Below, piece by piece: positions 14,533-22,129 of a DNA stretch of 27,545 bases. Position 1 is the first letter of the stretch, and each line of letters starts with the position of its first letter. The DNA is taken from NCBI GenBank assembly GCA_041567315.1, contig JBFGCA010000063.1, forward strand, positions 1 through 27,545, written 5' to 3'. A program made the translations under genes and the position numbers. The stretch comes from JBFGCA01 sp041567315. GTDB lineage: Bacteria; Acidobacteriota; Thermoanaerobaculia; Multivoradales; JAHEKO01. Under the pieces are notes generated by a model. That model searched no databases. It saw only the letters and a list, made by a program, of their open reading frames with translations, and was not told where the DNA came from.

Positions 14533-15948
14533 ATGGGACGCGGTGCCCGGGAACGGCCGCTATGGGCTCCCGCTGCGGCGTTTCTGATGGCGGTGGCCGC
14601 GGTGTCGGCCCTGGCCCCGGCCCGGGCCGCCGGGCCCGAGACCGATCTGGCGCTCGATCTGCGGCTCCGCGGGGAGAGCTTCGACACCCCGCTCGCCACC
14701 CCGAACCGGGACGCGACCTACGATTTCGCCCACCTGCGGGTGCGGCTGGGGCTCGACGCCGTCTGGAAGCGGGTCACGCTCCACGGGGTGCTCCAGGCGG
14801 TGGGGTCGGCGGGGCTGCCGGCCAACGCCGGGTTCGGCATCGGGCCGGTCTACCTGGCGGCCAACCGCGGCGACACCGACCCCGGCTCGGTGCGGCTCGC
14901 CGAGCTGACCCTGGCGCTCCACGACGAGCGCTGGCGGCTCGTCCTCGGGCGCCAGAAGTGGGGCGACGGCGCCGAGACCGGGGTCGGCGTGCCCTATCTC
15001 GACGGCGTCAAGCGCCGGCGGATGGCCGAGCGGCTGGTCGGTAACTGGGACTGGGTCAACGTCGGGCGGCGCTTCGACGGCGTCTCGATCGCGGCCGAGT
15101 TCGAGCCCGTCCACCTCGCCGGCTTCGCTTTGCGGCCGCTGGCCGGCGGGGTCAACTACCGCGACGCCTTCGAGCCGCTCGACGACGTCGAGATCTACGG
15201 CGCGACGCTCACCGGGCGCTACGGCGAGTGGATCCCGAAAGCCGAGCTGCGCCTCTTCGGCATCCATTACGAGGACGACCGGCCCGGCGCCCGGACCGCG
15301 GCCGGCGGCGAGCTGTCGATCACCACCCTGGGGGTGAGCCTGCTGGCGGGCACCGAAGATCGCGACCTGCTGCTCTGGGTGGCGCTCCAGGACGGCGACT
15401 GGGGCCCGTCGGACCACCGGGCGCTGGCCTTCATCGTCGAGGCCGGCCGCCGCTTCCCCAGCGCCCCCGGGAAGCCGGCGGTGAGGATCGGTCTCGCCCA
15501 GGCCGGCGGCGACGGCGGCGGGACCGAGCACGGGACCTTCTTCAACCTGCTGCCGACCAACCACAAGTTCTACGGCTCGATGGACTACAGCGCCTTCCAG
15601 AACCTGCGTGATCTCTACGCCGAGGCGGGCTTCCGGCTGAGCGAGAAGGTCGAGCTCCAGGCCGCGCTCCACGCCTTCTCGCTGGTCGAGCGCAGCGACG
15701 CCTGGTACGGCGGCTCCGGGGCCTTCAACGACGCCGCCCTCGGGTTCGCCGCGCGGCGGCCCGCCGGCGGGTTCGCTTCGAGCGAGCTGGGTTCGGAGCT
15801 CGACCTCGAGCTGGCCTGGAAGGCGGGCAAGCGGCTGACGCTCGCCGCCGGAGGCGGCTTCTTCGCCGGCGGCGACGCCGCCGAGCAGGCGCTGCCGGTG
15901 GACGACGACGGCTCCTGGACCTATCTCCAGCTCTCTTGGAAGAATTGA
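14533..15948 (+). CDS. Outer-membrane porin, alginate-export (AlgE-like) family
   Basis: 471 residues. The signal peptide ends about PARAA-G (34). The mature part is repeated amphipathic beta-strands with a Trp/Lys-terminated last strand (SWTYLQLSWKN), typical of a C-terminal barrel strand. The motifs RLRGESFD, LRLGRQKWGDG-like RQ-W box and VGRRFDG, and the late TFFNLLPTNHKFYGSMDYSAFQNL with its NH-YG-D, are typical of the alginate_exp domain family, whose members include many porins unrelated to alginate. Stop and the napD start are 4 nt apart, so it belongs to the nap operon and probably lets an anionic substrate such as nitrate into the periplasm (inference). ATG 14533 lacks a good Shine-Dalgarno. 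Confidence 0.85.
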   Translation: MGRGARERPLWAPAAAFLMAVAAVSALAPARAAGPETDLALDLRLRGESFDTPLATPNRDATYDFAHLRVRLGLDAVWKRVTLHGVLQAVGSAGLPANAGFGIGPVYLAANRGDTDPGSVRLAELTLALHDERWRLVLGRQKWGDGAETGVGVPYLDGVKRRRMAERLVGNWDWVNVGRRFDGVSIAAEFEPVHLAGFALRPLAGGVNYRDAFEPLDDVEIYGATLTGRYGEWIPKAELRLFGIHYEDDRPGARTAAGGELSITTLGVSLLAGTEDRDLLLWVALQDGDWGPSDHRALAFIVEAGRRFPSAPGKPAVRIGLAQAGGDGGGTEHGTFFNLLPTNHKFYGSMDYSAFQNLRDLYAEAGFRLSEKVELQAALHAFSLVERSDAWYGGSGAFNDAALGFAARRPAGGFASSELGSELDLELAWKAGKRLTLAAGGGFFAGGDAAEQALPVDDDGSWTYLQLSWKN

Positions 15949-15952
15949 CGCC

Positions 15953-16222
15953 ATGCACTACTCCGGCATCCTGATCCAGACCCGCGCCGGCGACCTGACG
16001 GCGGCGGCCGCCGAGATCGAGAAGATCCCCAACGTCGAGGTCCGGCTGGTCTATCCGGAGAGCGGCCGCCTGATCGCCGTCCAGGAGACCGCCGACGCGG
16101 CGGCCCAGGAGGAGGGCCTGCGGCGGATCCAGCGCTCCAGCCGGGTCCAATTCGCCGCCCTGGTCCACCACCTCGTCGACGGCGGCGGCGCCCTGGGCGC
16201 CGCCGGGGAGGGAACGCGATGA
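15953..16222 (+). CDS. napD: NapD, chaperone for periplasmic nitrate reductase
   Basis: 89 residues with the ferredoxin-like beta-alpha-beta fold of NapD: GILIQTRAGDL, then IEKIPNVEVRLVYPESGRLIAV and a final VQFAALVHHLVD strand corresponding to the SLVYHQ segment of E. coli NapD. It binds the Tat signal peptide of NapA in the cytoplasm and holds it until the molybdenum cofactor is inserted. It begins 4 nt after the porin stop with a weak GGAAG, and its TGA overlaps the napA ATG, which fits a dedicated chaperone made with its client. Confidence 0.92.
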   Translation: MHYSGILIQTRAGDLTAAAAEIEKIPNVEVRLVYPESGRLIAVQETADAAAQEEGLRRIQRSSRVQFAALVHHLVDGGGALGAAGEGTR

Positions 16223-18984
16223 GCGCCACCGAGCTGTCGCGCCGCGAGCTGCTCAAGGCCACGGTCGCTGCCGCCGCGGCCTCGGCGGTGGGCCTGCCCG
16301 TCCCCGGAAGCTCGGTCCCGGGTGGCGCCGAGCTGCTCGACGAGGTCACCGGCTGGCGCTGGGACAAGGGCGTGTGCCGCTTCTGCGGAGTCGGCTGCGG
16401 GCTGCGGATCGCCACCCGCGAGGGCCGCGTGGTGGCGGTGGAGGGCGACCGCGACAACCCGGTGAACCGCGGGCTGCTGTGCGTCAAGGGCTACGCCAAC
16501 GCCCAGATCCTCTACGGCGAGGACCGGCTGAGGCGGCCGCTGCTGCGGATGAAGGGCGGCAGGTTCGACAAGCGGGGCGAGTTCGTCGCGGTCTCCTGGG
16601 AGCGGGCCTTCGACGAGATGGAGCGCCAGTTCAAGCGCGTCCACGCCGAGCTGGGGCCGACCGGGGTGGGCATCATGGGCTCCGGCCAGTACACCGTGCA
16701 GGAGGGCTACGCCGCCGCCAAGCTGGTCAAGGCCGGCTGGCGGTCCAACAACCTCGACCCCAACGCCCGCCACTGCATGGCCTCGGCGGTCGCCGCCTTC
16801 ATGCAGGTCTTCGGCATCGACGAGCCGTCGGGCAACTACGACGACATCGAGCTGACCGACACGGTCGTCCTGTGGGGCGCCAACATGGCCGAGATGCACC
16901 CGATGTTGTGGGCGCGCATCGTCGACAAGCGGCTCGCCGACCCCGGCTACCGGGTGGTCAACCTCACCACCTTCCGCAACCGCTGCTCGGACCTGGCCGA
17001 CCTCGAGATCGTCTTCAAGCCCAACACCGATCTGGCGATCTGGAACTACGTGGCCCGCGAGATCGTGCGGCGGGGCGCGGTCGACCGCGAGTTCGTCGAC
17101 CGTCACTGCGTCTTCGCCACCGGCCCCTACGACATCGGTTTCGGCATGCGCTCGGGGGCCGAGTTCGCCTTCGCCGCCGAGCGGGACACCCAGGCGCGCG
17201 AGCGCGAAGTGGTGCTGAGCCGCGCCGAGGCGATCGCCCAGCGGCGCGACCCGGCGGCCGAGCACCGGGTGGCGCAGGCCAGCGCGGCGACCGCCGGCAA
17301 GCACTGGTTGATCGGCTTCGAGGAGTTCACGAAGGCACTCGAGCCCTACACCCTCGAGTTCGTGGCCGAGCTGTCGCAGGGCGACCCGGACGAGCCGCCC
17401 GCGACCTACCGGCAGAAGCTGGTCCAGCTCGCCGACCTCTATGCCGATCCGAAGCGCAAGGCCGTCTCGTTCTGGACCATGGGCTTCAACCAGCACACCC
17501 GCGGCACCTGGGTCAACGAGCAGGCCTACATGGTCCACCTGCTGACCGGCAAGCAGGCCAAGCCCGGCAACGGCGCCTTCTCGCTCACCGGGCAGCCGTC
17601 GGCCTGCGGCACGGCGCGCGAGGTGGGCACCTTCTCGCACCGGCTGCCGGCCGACATGGTGGTCGACGACCCGCAGCACCGGGCCCGCGCCGAAGAGCTG
17701 TGGAAGCTGCCGGCCGGCACCGTCAATCCCAAGCCGGGGAGCCACATCACCAAGATGATGCGCGACCTCGAGGACGGCTCGCTCAAGTGGCTGTGGGTCC
17801 AGGTCACGAATCCGTTCCAGTCGACCGCCAACGCCAACCACTGGCTCGGCCCGGCGCGCGAGAAGGACAACTTCATCGTCGTCTCCGACGTCTATCCGAC
17901 GCTGTCCTGCAAGGTGGCGGACCTCATCCTGCCGTCGGCGATGATCTTCGAGAAGTGGGGCGCCTACGGCAACTCGGAGCGCCGCACCCAGGTCTGGAGC
18001 GAGCAGGTGCCGCCGCCGGGCGAGGCGCGGAGCGACCTCTGGCAGGTCCTCGAGTTCTCGAAGCGCTTCAAGCTGGCCGAGGTGTGGGGCGCCCAGCCGG
18101 TCCCCGGGCTCGAGGCGCCCGGCTTCGAGCCCGGGCGGCTCCCGGAGGTGCTGGCGGCAGCCAGGGAGCTGGGCTACGGCCCCGAGGCGACGCTCTACGA
18201 CGTGCTGTTCGCCACCCCCGCCAACCGCCGGGTGCGCTGGCCCGATGCGGTCGCCGAGGGTCGCGACAACCACACCGTCGTGCATGCGGGCATCGACTGG
18301 TTCCCGGAGAAGGCGCTGTTCGAGGAGTACGCCGCCTTCGGCCGCGGCCACGCCCACGACCTGGCGCCGTTCGACGTCTACTACGGCGACGACGTGCGCG
18401 GGCTGCGCTGGCCGGTGGTCGACGGCCGCGAGACCGCCTGGCGCTTCAACGAGGAGTACGACCCCTACGCTGCCCGGGGGTCGGGCTTCGACTTCTACGG
18501 CCCGGCCGGCAAGTCGCTGCCGCGCGGCGATCTCGACGGTGTCACCGACCCCGAGCCGGTGGCACTCGCCGGCAAGGCCAAGATCTTCTTCCGCCCGTAC
18601 GCGGAGCCCCCGGAGAGCCCGGACGAGGAGTACGACTTGTGGCTCTCGACCGGCCGCGTGCTCGAGCATTGGCACTCCGGCTCGATGACCCGGCGGGTGC
18701 CCGAGCTCCACCGGGCGGTGCCGACGGCGCAGCTCTTCATCCATCCCGCCGACGCGAAGGAGCGCGGCCTGGCCCGCAACGACCTGGCCTGGATCGACTC
18801 GCGCCGCGGCCGCATCCAGGCGCGGGTCGAGACCGCGGGCCGCAACCCGGTGCCGCGCGGCCTGGTCTTCGTCCCCTGGTTCGACGAGGGGGTATTCATC
18901 AACAAGGTGACGCTCGACGCCACCTGCCCGATCTCCAAGGAGACCGATTTCAAGAAATGCGCCGTCAAGGTCTACAAGGTCTGA
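16219..18984 (+). CDS. napA: NapA, periplasmic nitrate reductase catalytic subunit
   Basis: 921 residues. The Tat signal is SRRELLK (7-13). The 4Fe-4S cysteines are C53, C56, C60 and C88 (CxxCxxxC ... C) and the molybdenum ligand is C186 in DPNARHCMAS. Long family-typical stretches follow: SFWTMGFNQHTRG, SLTGQPSACGTAREVGTF, YGNSERRTQ, FNEEYDPY and RVLEHWHSGSMT. So it carries a bis-MGD cofactor and reduces nitrate to nitrite in the periplasm. It is somewhat longer than E. coli NapA (828); part of the excess is an Arg/Glu-rich insertion around 325-365. GGGAGGGA precedes ATG 16219. Neighbouring NapD and NapB confirm the assignment, but no membrane quinol dehydrogenase (NapC or NapGH) is encoded in this window. 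Confidence 0.97.
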   Translation: MSATELSRRELLKATVAAAAASAVGLPVPGSSVPGGAELLDEVTGWRWDKGVCRFCGVGCGLRIATREGRVVAVEGDRDNPVNRGLLCVKGYANAQILYGEDRLRRPLLRMKGGRFDKRGEFVAVSWERAFDEMERQFKRVHAELGPTGVGIMGSGQYTVQEGYAAAKLVKAGWRSNNLDPNARHCMASAVAAFMQVFGIDEPSGNYDDIELTDTVVLWGANMAEMHPMLWARIVDKRLADPGYRVVNLTTFRNRCSDLADLEIVFKPNTDLAIWNYVAREIVRRGAVDREFVDRHCVFATGPYDIGFGMRSGAEFAFAAERDTQAREREVVLSRAEAIAQRRDPAAEHRVAQASAATAGKHWLIGFEEFTKALEPYTLEFVAELSQGDPDEPPATYRQKLVQLADLYADPKRKAVSFWTMGFNQHTRGTWVNEQAYMVHLLTGKQAKPGNGAFSLTGQPSACGTAREVGTFSHRLPADMVVDDPQHRARAEELWKLPAGTVNPKPGSHITKMMRDLEDGSLKWLWVQVTNPFQSTANANHWLGPAREKDNFIVVSDVYPTLSCKVADLILPSAMIFEKWGAYGNSERRTQVWSEQVPPPGEARSDLWQVLEFSKRFKLAEVWGAQPVPGLEAPGFEPGRLPEVLAAARELGYGPEATLYDVLFATPANRRVRWPDAVAEGRDNHTVVHAGIDWFPEKALFEEYAAFGRGHAHDLAPFDVYYGDDVRGLRWPVVDGRETAWRFNEEYDPYAARGSGFDFYGPAGKSLPRGDLDGVTDPEPVALAGKAKIFFRPYAEPPESPDEEYDLWLSTGRVLEHWHSGSMTRRVPELHRAVPTAQLFIHPADAKERGLARNDLAWIDSRRGRIQARVETAGRNPVPRGLVFVPWFDEGVFINKVTLDATCPISKETDFKKCAVKVYKV

Positions 18985-19523
18985 TCCGCGTCGGCGGGCC
19001 GGCGCTCCTGGTGCCGGCGCTCTTCGTCACGGTGCCGCTGATGACGGCGCCGCTGGCTCCGGGAGCGTTGGCCTCCGGCGACGTCGCGACGACGGGGGAG
19101 CCGGCCACCGAGCAGGCCCAGGCTCAGGCCGCGCCGATCGCGGACGTCGAGCTGGGGCTGAGCCGCGGCTCGGTCTTCGATGTGCCCTCGCCGCCACCGG
19201 TGGTGGAGAACGAGGCCGAGCCCGGCGAGTCGGTCCGCCTGCCGCGCGCCTACCCCGGCGCCCCGGCCCTCGTCCCGCACGCCGTCGCCGACCTGCTGCC
19301 GATCACCCGGCGGGACAACCTCTGTCTCGACTGCCACGCGGTGGAGATCGAGGAGCCCGGCGAAGGCGAGCCGACGCCGATCCCGGAGAGCCACTACCTC
19401 GATCTCCGCAACGCCCCCGGCGTGCGCCGGGACGCCGTGGCCGGCGCGCGCTACAACTGCCTGAGCTGCCACGCCGCGCCGACCGCCGCGGCGCCGCTGG
19501 TCGGCGATCCGGGCGGGTCGTAG
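18957..19523 (+). CDS. napB: NapB, dihaem c-type cytochrome subunit
   Basis: 188 residues. Two haem c motifs, CLDCH (123-127) and CLSCH (168-172), with the NapB spacing, plus LVPHAV (upstream axial His) and ESHYLDL between them, and a final APLVGD. It passes electrons to NapA in the periplasm. The start ATG 18957 lies inside napA (28-nt overlap), with AAGGAGA upstream; it gives MRRQGLQGLIR then a hydrophobic core and ALAS cleavage, a sound signal peptide, whereas the next in-frame starts would lose the basic N-region. A negatively charged, Pro/Glu-rich linker (about 45-95) separates signal and haem domain. The electron donor is not apparent in the window. Confidence 0.9.
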   Translation: MRRQGLQGLIRVGGPALLVPALFVTVPLMTAPLAPGALASGDVATTGEPATEQAQAQAAPIADVELGLSRGSVFDVPSPPPVVENEAEPGESVRLPRAYPGAPALVPHAVADLLPITRRDNLCLDCHAVEIEEPGEGEPTPIPESHYLDLRNAPGVRRDAVAGARYNCLSCHAAPTAAAPLVGDPGGS

Positions 19524-19619
19524 ATCCGCGGCCCGCAGCGCCCTGTCCGCCTGGACCGTTCTGCGGCGATGCCGCGACCGATGCAGTAGATTGGCCCGCC
19601 GAGATCCCAGGGAGGCGTC

Positions 19620-20525
19620 ATGTCGATCCGACCCGTCAAGCGTTTGATCAAGGCCAAGCCGACCGTCGAGGGCGCCGGCGTCCAGCTCCGCCGCGCCTTC
19701 GGCTTCGGCAACACCAGGGACTTCGATCCCTTCCTGCTGCTCGACGACTTCCGCAACGAGCGGCCCGAGGACTACCTGGCCGGCTTCCCGTGGCACCCGC
19801 ACCGCGGGATCGAAACCATCACCTACGTGCTCGCCGGCACCGTCGACCACGCCGACAGCCTGGGCAACGCCGGCGCCATCGCCGCCGGCGACGTCCAGTG
19901 GATGACCGCCGGCAGCGGCATCATCCACCAGGAGATGCCGCACGGCGACGCGAGCGGCCGCATGCACGGCTTCCAGCTGTGGGCCAACCTGCCCTCCTCG
20001 CTCAAGATGACGGCACCGCGCTACCAGGACGTCAAGGCCGCCGACGTCGCCGAGGTCACCGAGGACGACGGCACCCGGGTGCGGGTGATCTGCGGCGAGT
20101 TCTGGGGTGCCAGGGGCCCGGTCGACGGCATCGCCGCCGAGCCGATCTATCTCGACGTCTCGGTGCCGCCCGGCAAGCGCCGCACCCTGCCGGTGGAGAA
20201 CACCCGCCACGCCTTCGCCTACGTCTTCGCCGGCTCGGGCCGCTTCTGCAACGCCTCCGAGCCCCTGGCCGTCCCCACCGAGGGCGTCGGCTGGGCCGAG
20301 ACCGCGCCCTCGGAGGAGGCCGACAACCGCTCGCTGGTGCTCTTCGACAGCGGCGACGAGGTGACCGTCCAGGCCGGCGAGCAGGGCATCCGCTTCCTGC
20401 TGGTCTCCGGCCAGCCGATCCAGGAGCCGGTCGCCTGGTACGGCCCGATCGTCATGAACACCCAGGCCGAGCTGCGCCAGGCCTTCGCCGAGTTCCAGGC
20501 CGGCACCTTCCTCAAGCACGGCTGA
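19620..20525 (+). CDS. Pirin-family protein
   Basis: 301 residues forming two cupin barrels. The first keeps all four metal ligands: H59 and H61 in WHPHRGIETITY, H103 and E105 in SGIIHQEMP (the H56/H58/H101/E103 set of human pirin). The second barrel (about 175-290) lacks ligands, as usual. Members bind iron and some act as quercetin 2,3-dioxygenases or redox-sensitive regulators; the cellular role here is open. ATG 19620 has GGGAGG 4 nt upstream. It is 96 bp past napB, whose intervening DNA holds a small hairpin (19563-19575), so it is probably a separate unit. Cytoplasmic. Confidence 0.93.
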   Translation: MSIRPVKRLIKAKPTVEGAGVQLRRAFGFGNTRDFDPFLLLDDFRNERPEDYLAGFPWHPHRGIETITYVLAGTVDHADSLGNAGAIAAGDVQWMTAGSGIIHQEMPHGDASGRMHGFQLWANLPSSLKMTAPRYQDVKAADVAEVTEDDGTRVRVICGEFWGARGPVDGIAAEPIYLDVSVPPGKRRTLPVENTRHAFAYVFAGSGRFCNASEPLAVPTEGVGWAETAPSEEADNRSLVLFDSGDEVTVQAGEQGIRFLLVSGQPIQEPVAWYGPIVMNTQAELRQAFAEFQAGTFLKHG

Positions 20526-20530
20526 GCGGC

Positions 20531-20545
20531 CCCGCAGGTCGCGGG
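20531..20545. terminator. Small hairpin between convergent genes
   Basis: CCCGC-AGGTC-GCGGG lies in the 22-bp gap between the pirin and amidohydrolase stop codons and could serve both strands. The stem is only 5 bp and no T-run follows, so this is weak. Confidence 0.25.
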
Positions 20546-20547
20546 AA

Positions 20548-21987
20548 CTACCGGACCGGCAGCGGCGGGGGGCCGTCGGGGATGTAGGCGCGGTAGGTGA
20601 AGCCCGCCGTCTGCTCGGCGAACTCCTGGCGGATCGCCTGGCGGGCCGCCTCGTCCTCGAACAGCTCGACCATGATCGCGGCCAGCGCCTTGGCGGCGTG
20701 GAGCATTCCCTTGTGGCCGATCGACATGCCGCCGGCGGCCACCACCGGCCAGGCGTGCCAGGGGGCCTCGGCCGGGGCGGTGGTGACCGAGAGGTGCAGG
20801 GTGGGCACCCGCCAGCTGACGTCGGCGACGTCGGTCGAGCCGCCGTCGGGCTCGCCGGGGTTCTCGTCGAACGGCTCGAGCTCGCCCTTGAGGCCCAGCT
20901 CCTCGACCCCGGTGGCGCGCTGGATGGCGCGCGCGAACTCCTGCTCCTCGCCGGTGAACTCGAGCGGCCCCAGCCACTCGAGGTTGCGGTAGACCAGCCG
21001 CTGCCCGGTCATGTTGGCCAGCATCTCGTAGTCGCCGGACTGGACCCGGAGGTCGGCCTCGACGCCGGCCGCCATGGCGGCGCCGGCGGCGATCGCCCGC
21101 ACCCGCTCGAGCAGCCGGTCGACCCCGGTGTGTTTGGAGTCGCGCAGCCAGCACCAGAGCCTGGCCCGCTCGGGCACGACGTTGGGGACGTCCCCGCCTT
21201 CCACGATCGCGTAATGCATGCGCACCGTCGGCCGGACGTGCTCGCGCATCTGGTTGAGCGCGAAGGTGAACAGCTCCAGGGCGTCGAGCGCGCTCCGCCC
21301 GTTCCACGGGTCGTAGGCGGCGTGCGCCGTGCGGCCGCGGAACTCGACCGCGAAGTCGACCAGCGCCTGGCTGCTCTCGGTGTCCGAGCGGATCTCGTTG
21401 CTGGGATGCCAGGCGAGCGCCACGTCGACGTCGTCGAACAGCCCCTCGCGCACCATGTAGAGCTTGCCGCCCACCGACTCCTCGGCCGGGGTGCCGTAGA
21501 GCCGCACCGTCCCCGTCAGCTCGCCGGCCGCGATCAGCTCCTTGATCGCCACCGCCGCCCCGAGACTGGCGGCCCCGAACAGGTTGTGGCCGCAGCCGTG
21601 CCCCGCCGCCCCCGGCTCGAGCGGCTCCTTGTCGGGCTGCGCCTTCTGCGAGATCCCGGGCAGCGCGTCGTACTCGCCCATGATCCCGATCACCGGCCGC
21701 CCCTCGCCGTAGGTGGCGACGAAGGCGGTGGGCAGGCCCGCCACCCCGCGCTCGACCCGGAACCCCGCCGCCGCGGCCGCGGCCGCCAGCAGCGCCGCCG
21801 AGCGCGTCTCGCGAAGCGCCGTCTCGGCGAAGCGCCACACCTGATCGGCGATCTCCACCAGCGCCTCGTGCTGCGCCTCGACCGACGCGACCGCCGCCCC
21901 CTTCTTCTCCTCGAGCCCGGCCGCCGCTAGCGGCGCGGCCAGGGTGGTCGTCGTCAGAGCTGCAGCGATGATCGCTTGCCGGTTCAT
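20548..21987 (-). CDS. Exported M20D amidohydrolase (AbgB/IAA-amino-acid hydrolase-like)
   Basis: 479 residues. Metallopeptidase M20D landmarks: GEYDALPG (104-111), AAGHGCGHN with C132 and H134, catalytic PAEESVGGK (168-175), WHPSN with H194, and C-terminal HKGMLHAAK. The lid/dimer domain (about 205-330) contains GRTAHAAYDPWNGRSALDA. It should cleave an amide such as p-aminobenzoyl-glutamate, an N-acyl amino acid or an indole-acetyl conjugate. The first 23 residues are MNRQ plus a hydrophobic Ala/Thr stretch ending PLAAA-G, a signal peptide, so the enzyme appears to be periplasmic, whereas E. coli AbgB is cytoplasmic. ATG 21987 is preceded by AGGAGGG. Divergent from the promoter at 22054. Confidence 0.9.
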   Translation of the reverse strand: MNRQAIIAAALTTTTLAAPLAAAGLEEKKGAAVASVEAQHEALVEIADQVWRFAETALRETRSAALLAAAAAAAGFRVERGVAGLPTAFVATYGEGRPVIGIMGEYDALPGISQKAQPDKEPLEPGAAGHGCGHNLFGAASLGAAVAIKELIAAGELTGTVRLYGTPAEESVGGKLYMVREGLFDDVDVALAWHPSNEIRSDTESSQALVDFAVEFRGRTAHAAYDPWNGRSALDALELFTFALNQMREHVRPTVRMHYAIVEGGDVPNVVPERARLWCWLRDSKHTGVDRLLERVRAIAAGAAMAAGVEADLRVQSGDYEMLANMTGQRLVYRNLEWLGPLEFTGEEQEFARAIQRATGVEELGLKGELEPFDENPGEPDGGSTDVADVSWRVPTLHLSVTTAPAEAPWHAWPVVAAGGMSIGHKGMLHAAKALAAIMVELFEDEAARQAIRQEFAEQTAGFTYRAYIPDGPPPLPVR

Positions 21988-22053
21988 GGGCCCTCCTGGT
22001 GGTCGATTCCGGAAGCGTGGATTGTACCGCCCCGCAAGGCCTTGAAAATTCTC

Positions 22054-22081
22054 TTGACAGCGGGCGCCAGGGGATTACGAT
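22054..22081 (+). promoter_or_regulatory. Sigma-70-type promoter of the secreted three-gene module
   Basis: TTGACA (22054-22059) and TACGAT (22076-22081) are separated by 16 bp, a near-consensus pair (6/6 and 4/6) standing in a locally AT-richer patch (GCCTTGAAAATTC just upstream). The downstream gene starts at 22130, leaving a leader of about 40 nt with AGGAGGG. Confidence 0.65.
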
Positions 22082-22129
22082 CCGCGGCCGCATCGAGGGA
22101 TGCAAGGGCCGACAGAGGAGGGTCCCGGC

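Noticed and set aside
16051..18744. An 897-codon open frame antisense to napA, and a long plus-strand frame (from 16374) through napA
   Set aside because: Both are frame shadows of napA; only the last 189 codons of the plus-strand frame (18957-19523, napB) show real protein features.
19563..19575. GCGGC-GAT-GCCGC hairpin between napB and the pirin gene
   Set aside because: The stem is only 5 bp and has no T-run; such stems are frequent by chance at this GC content, so I did not call a terminator.
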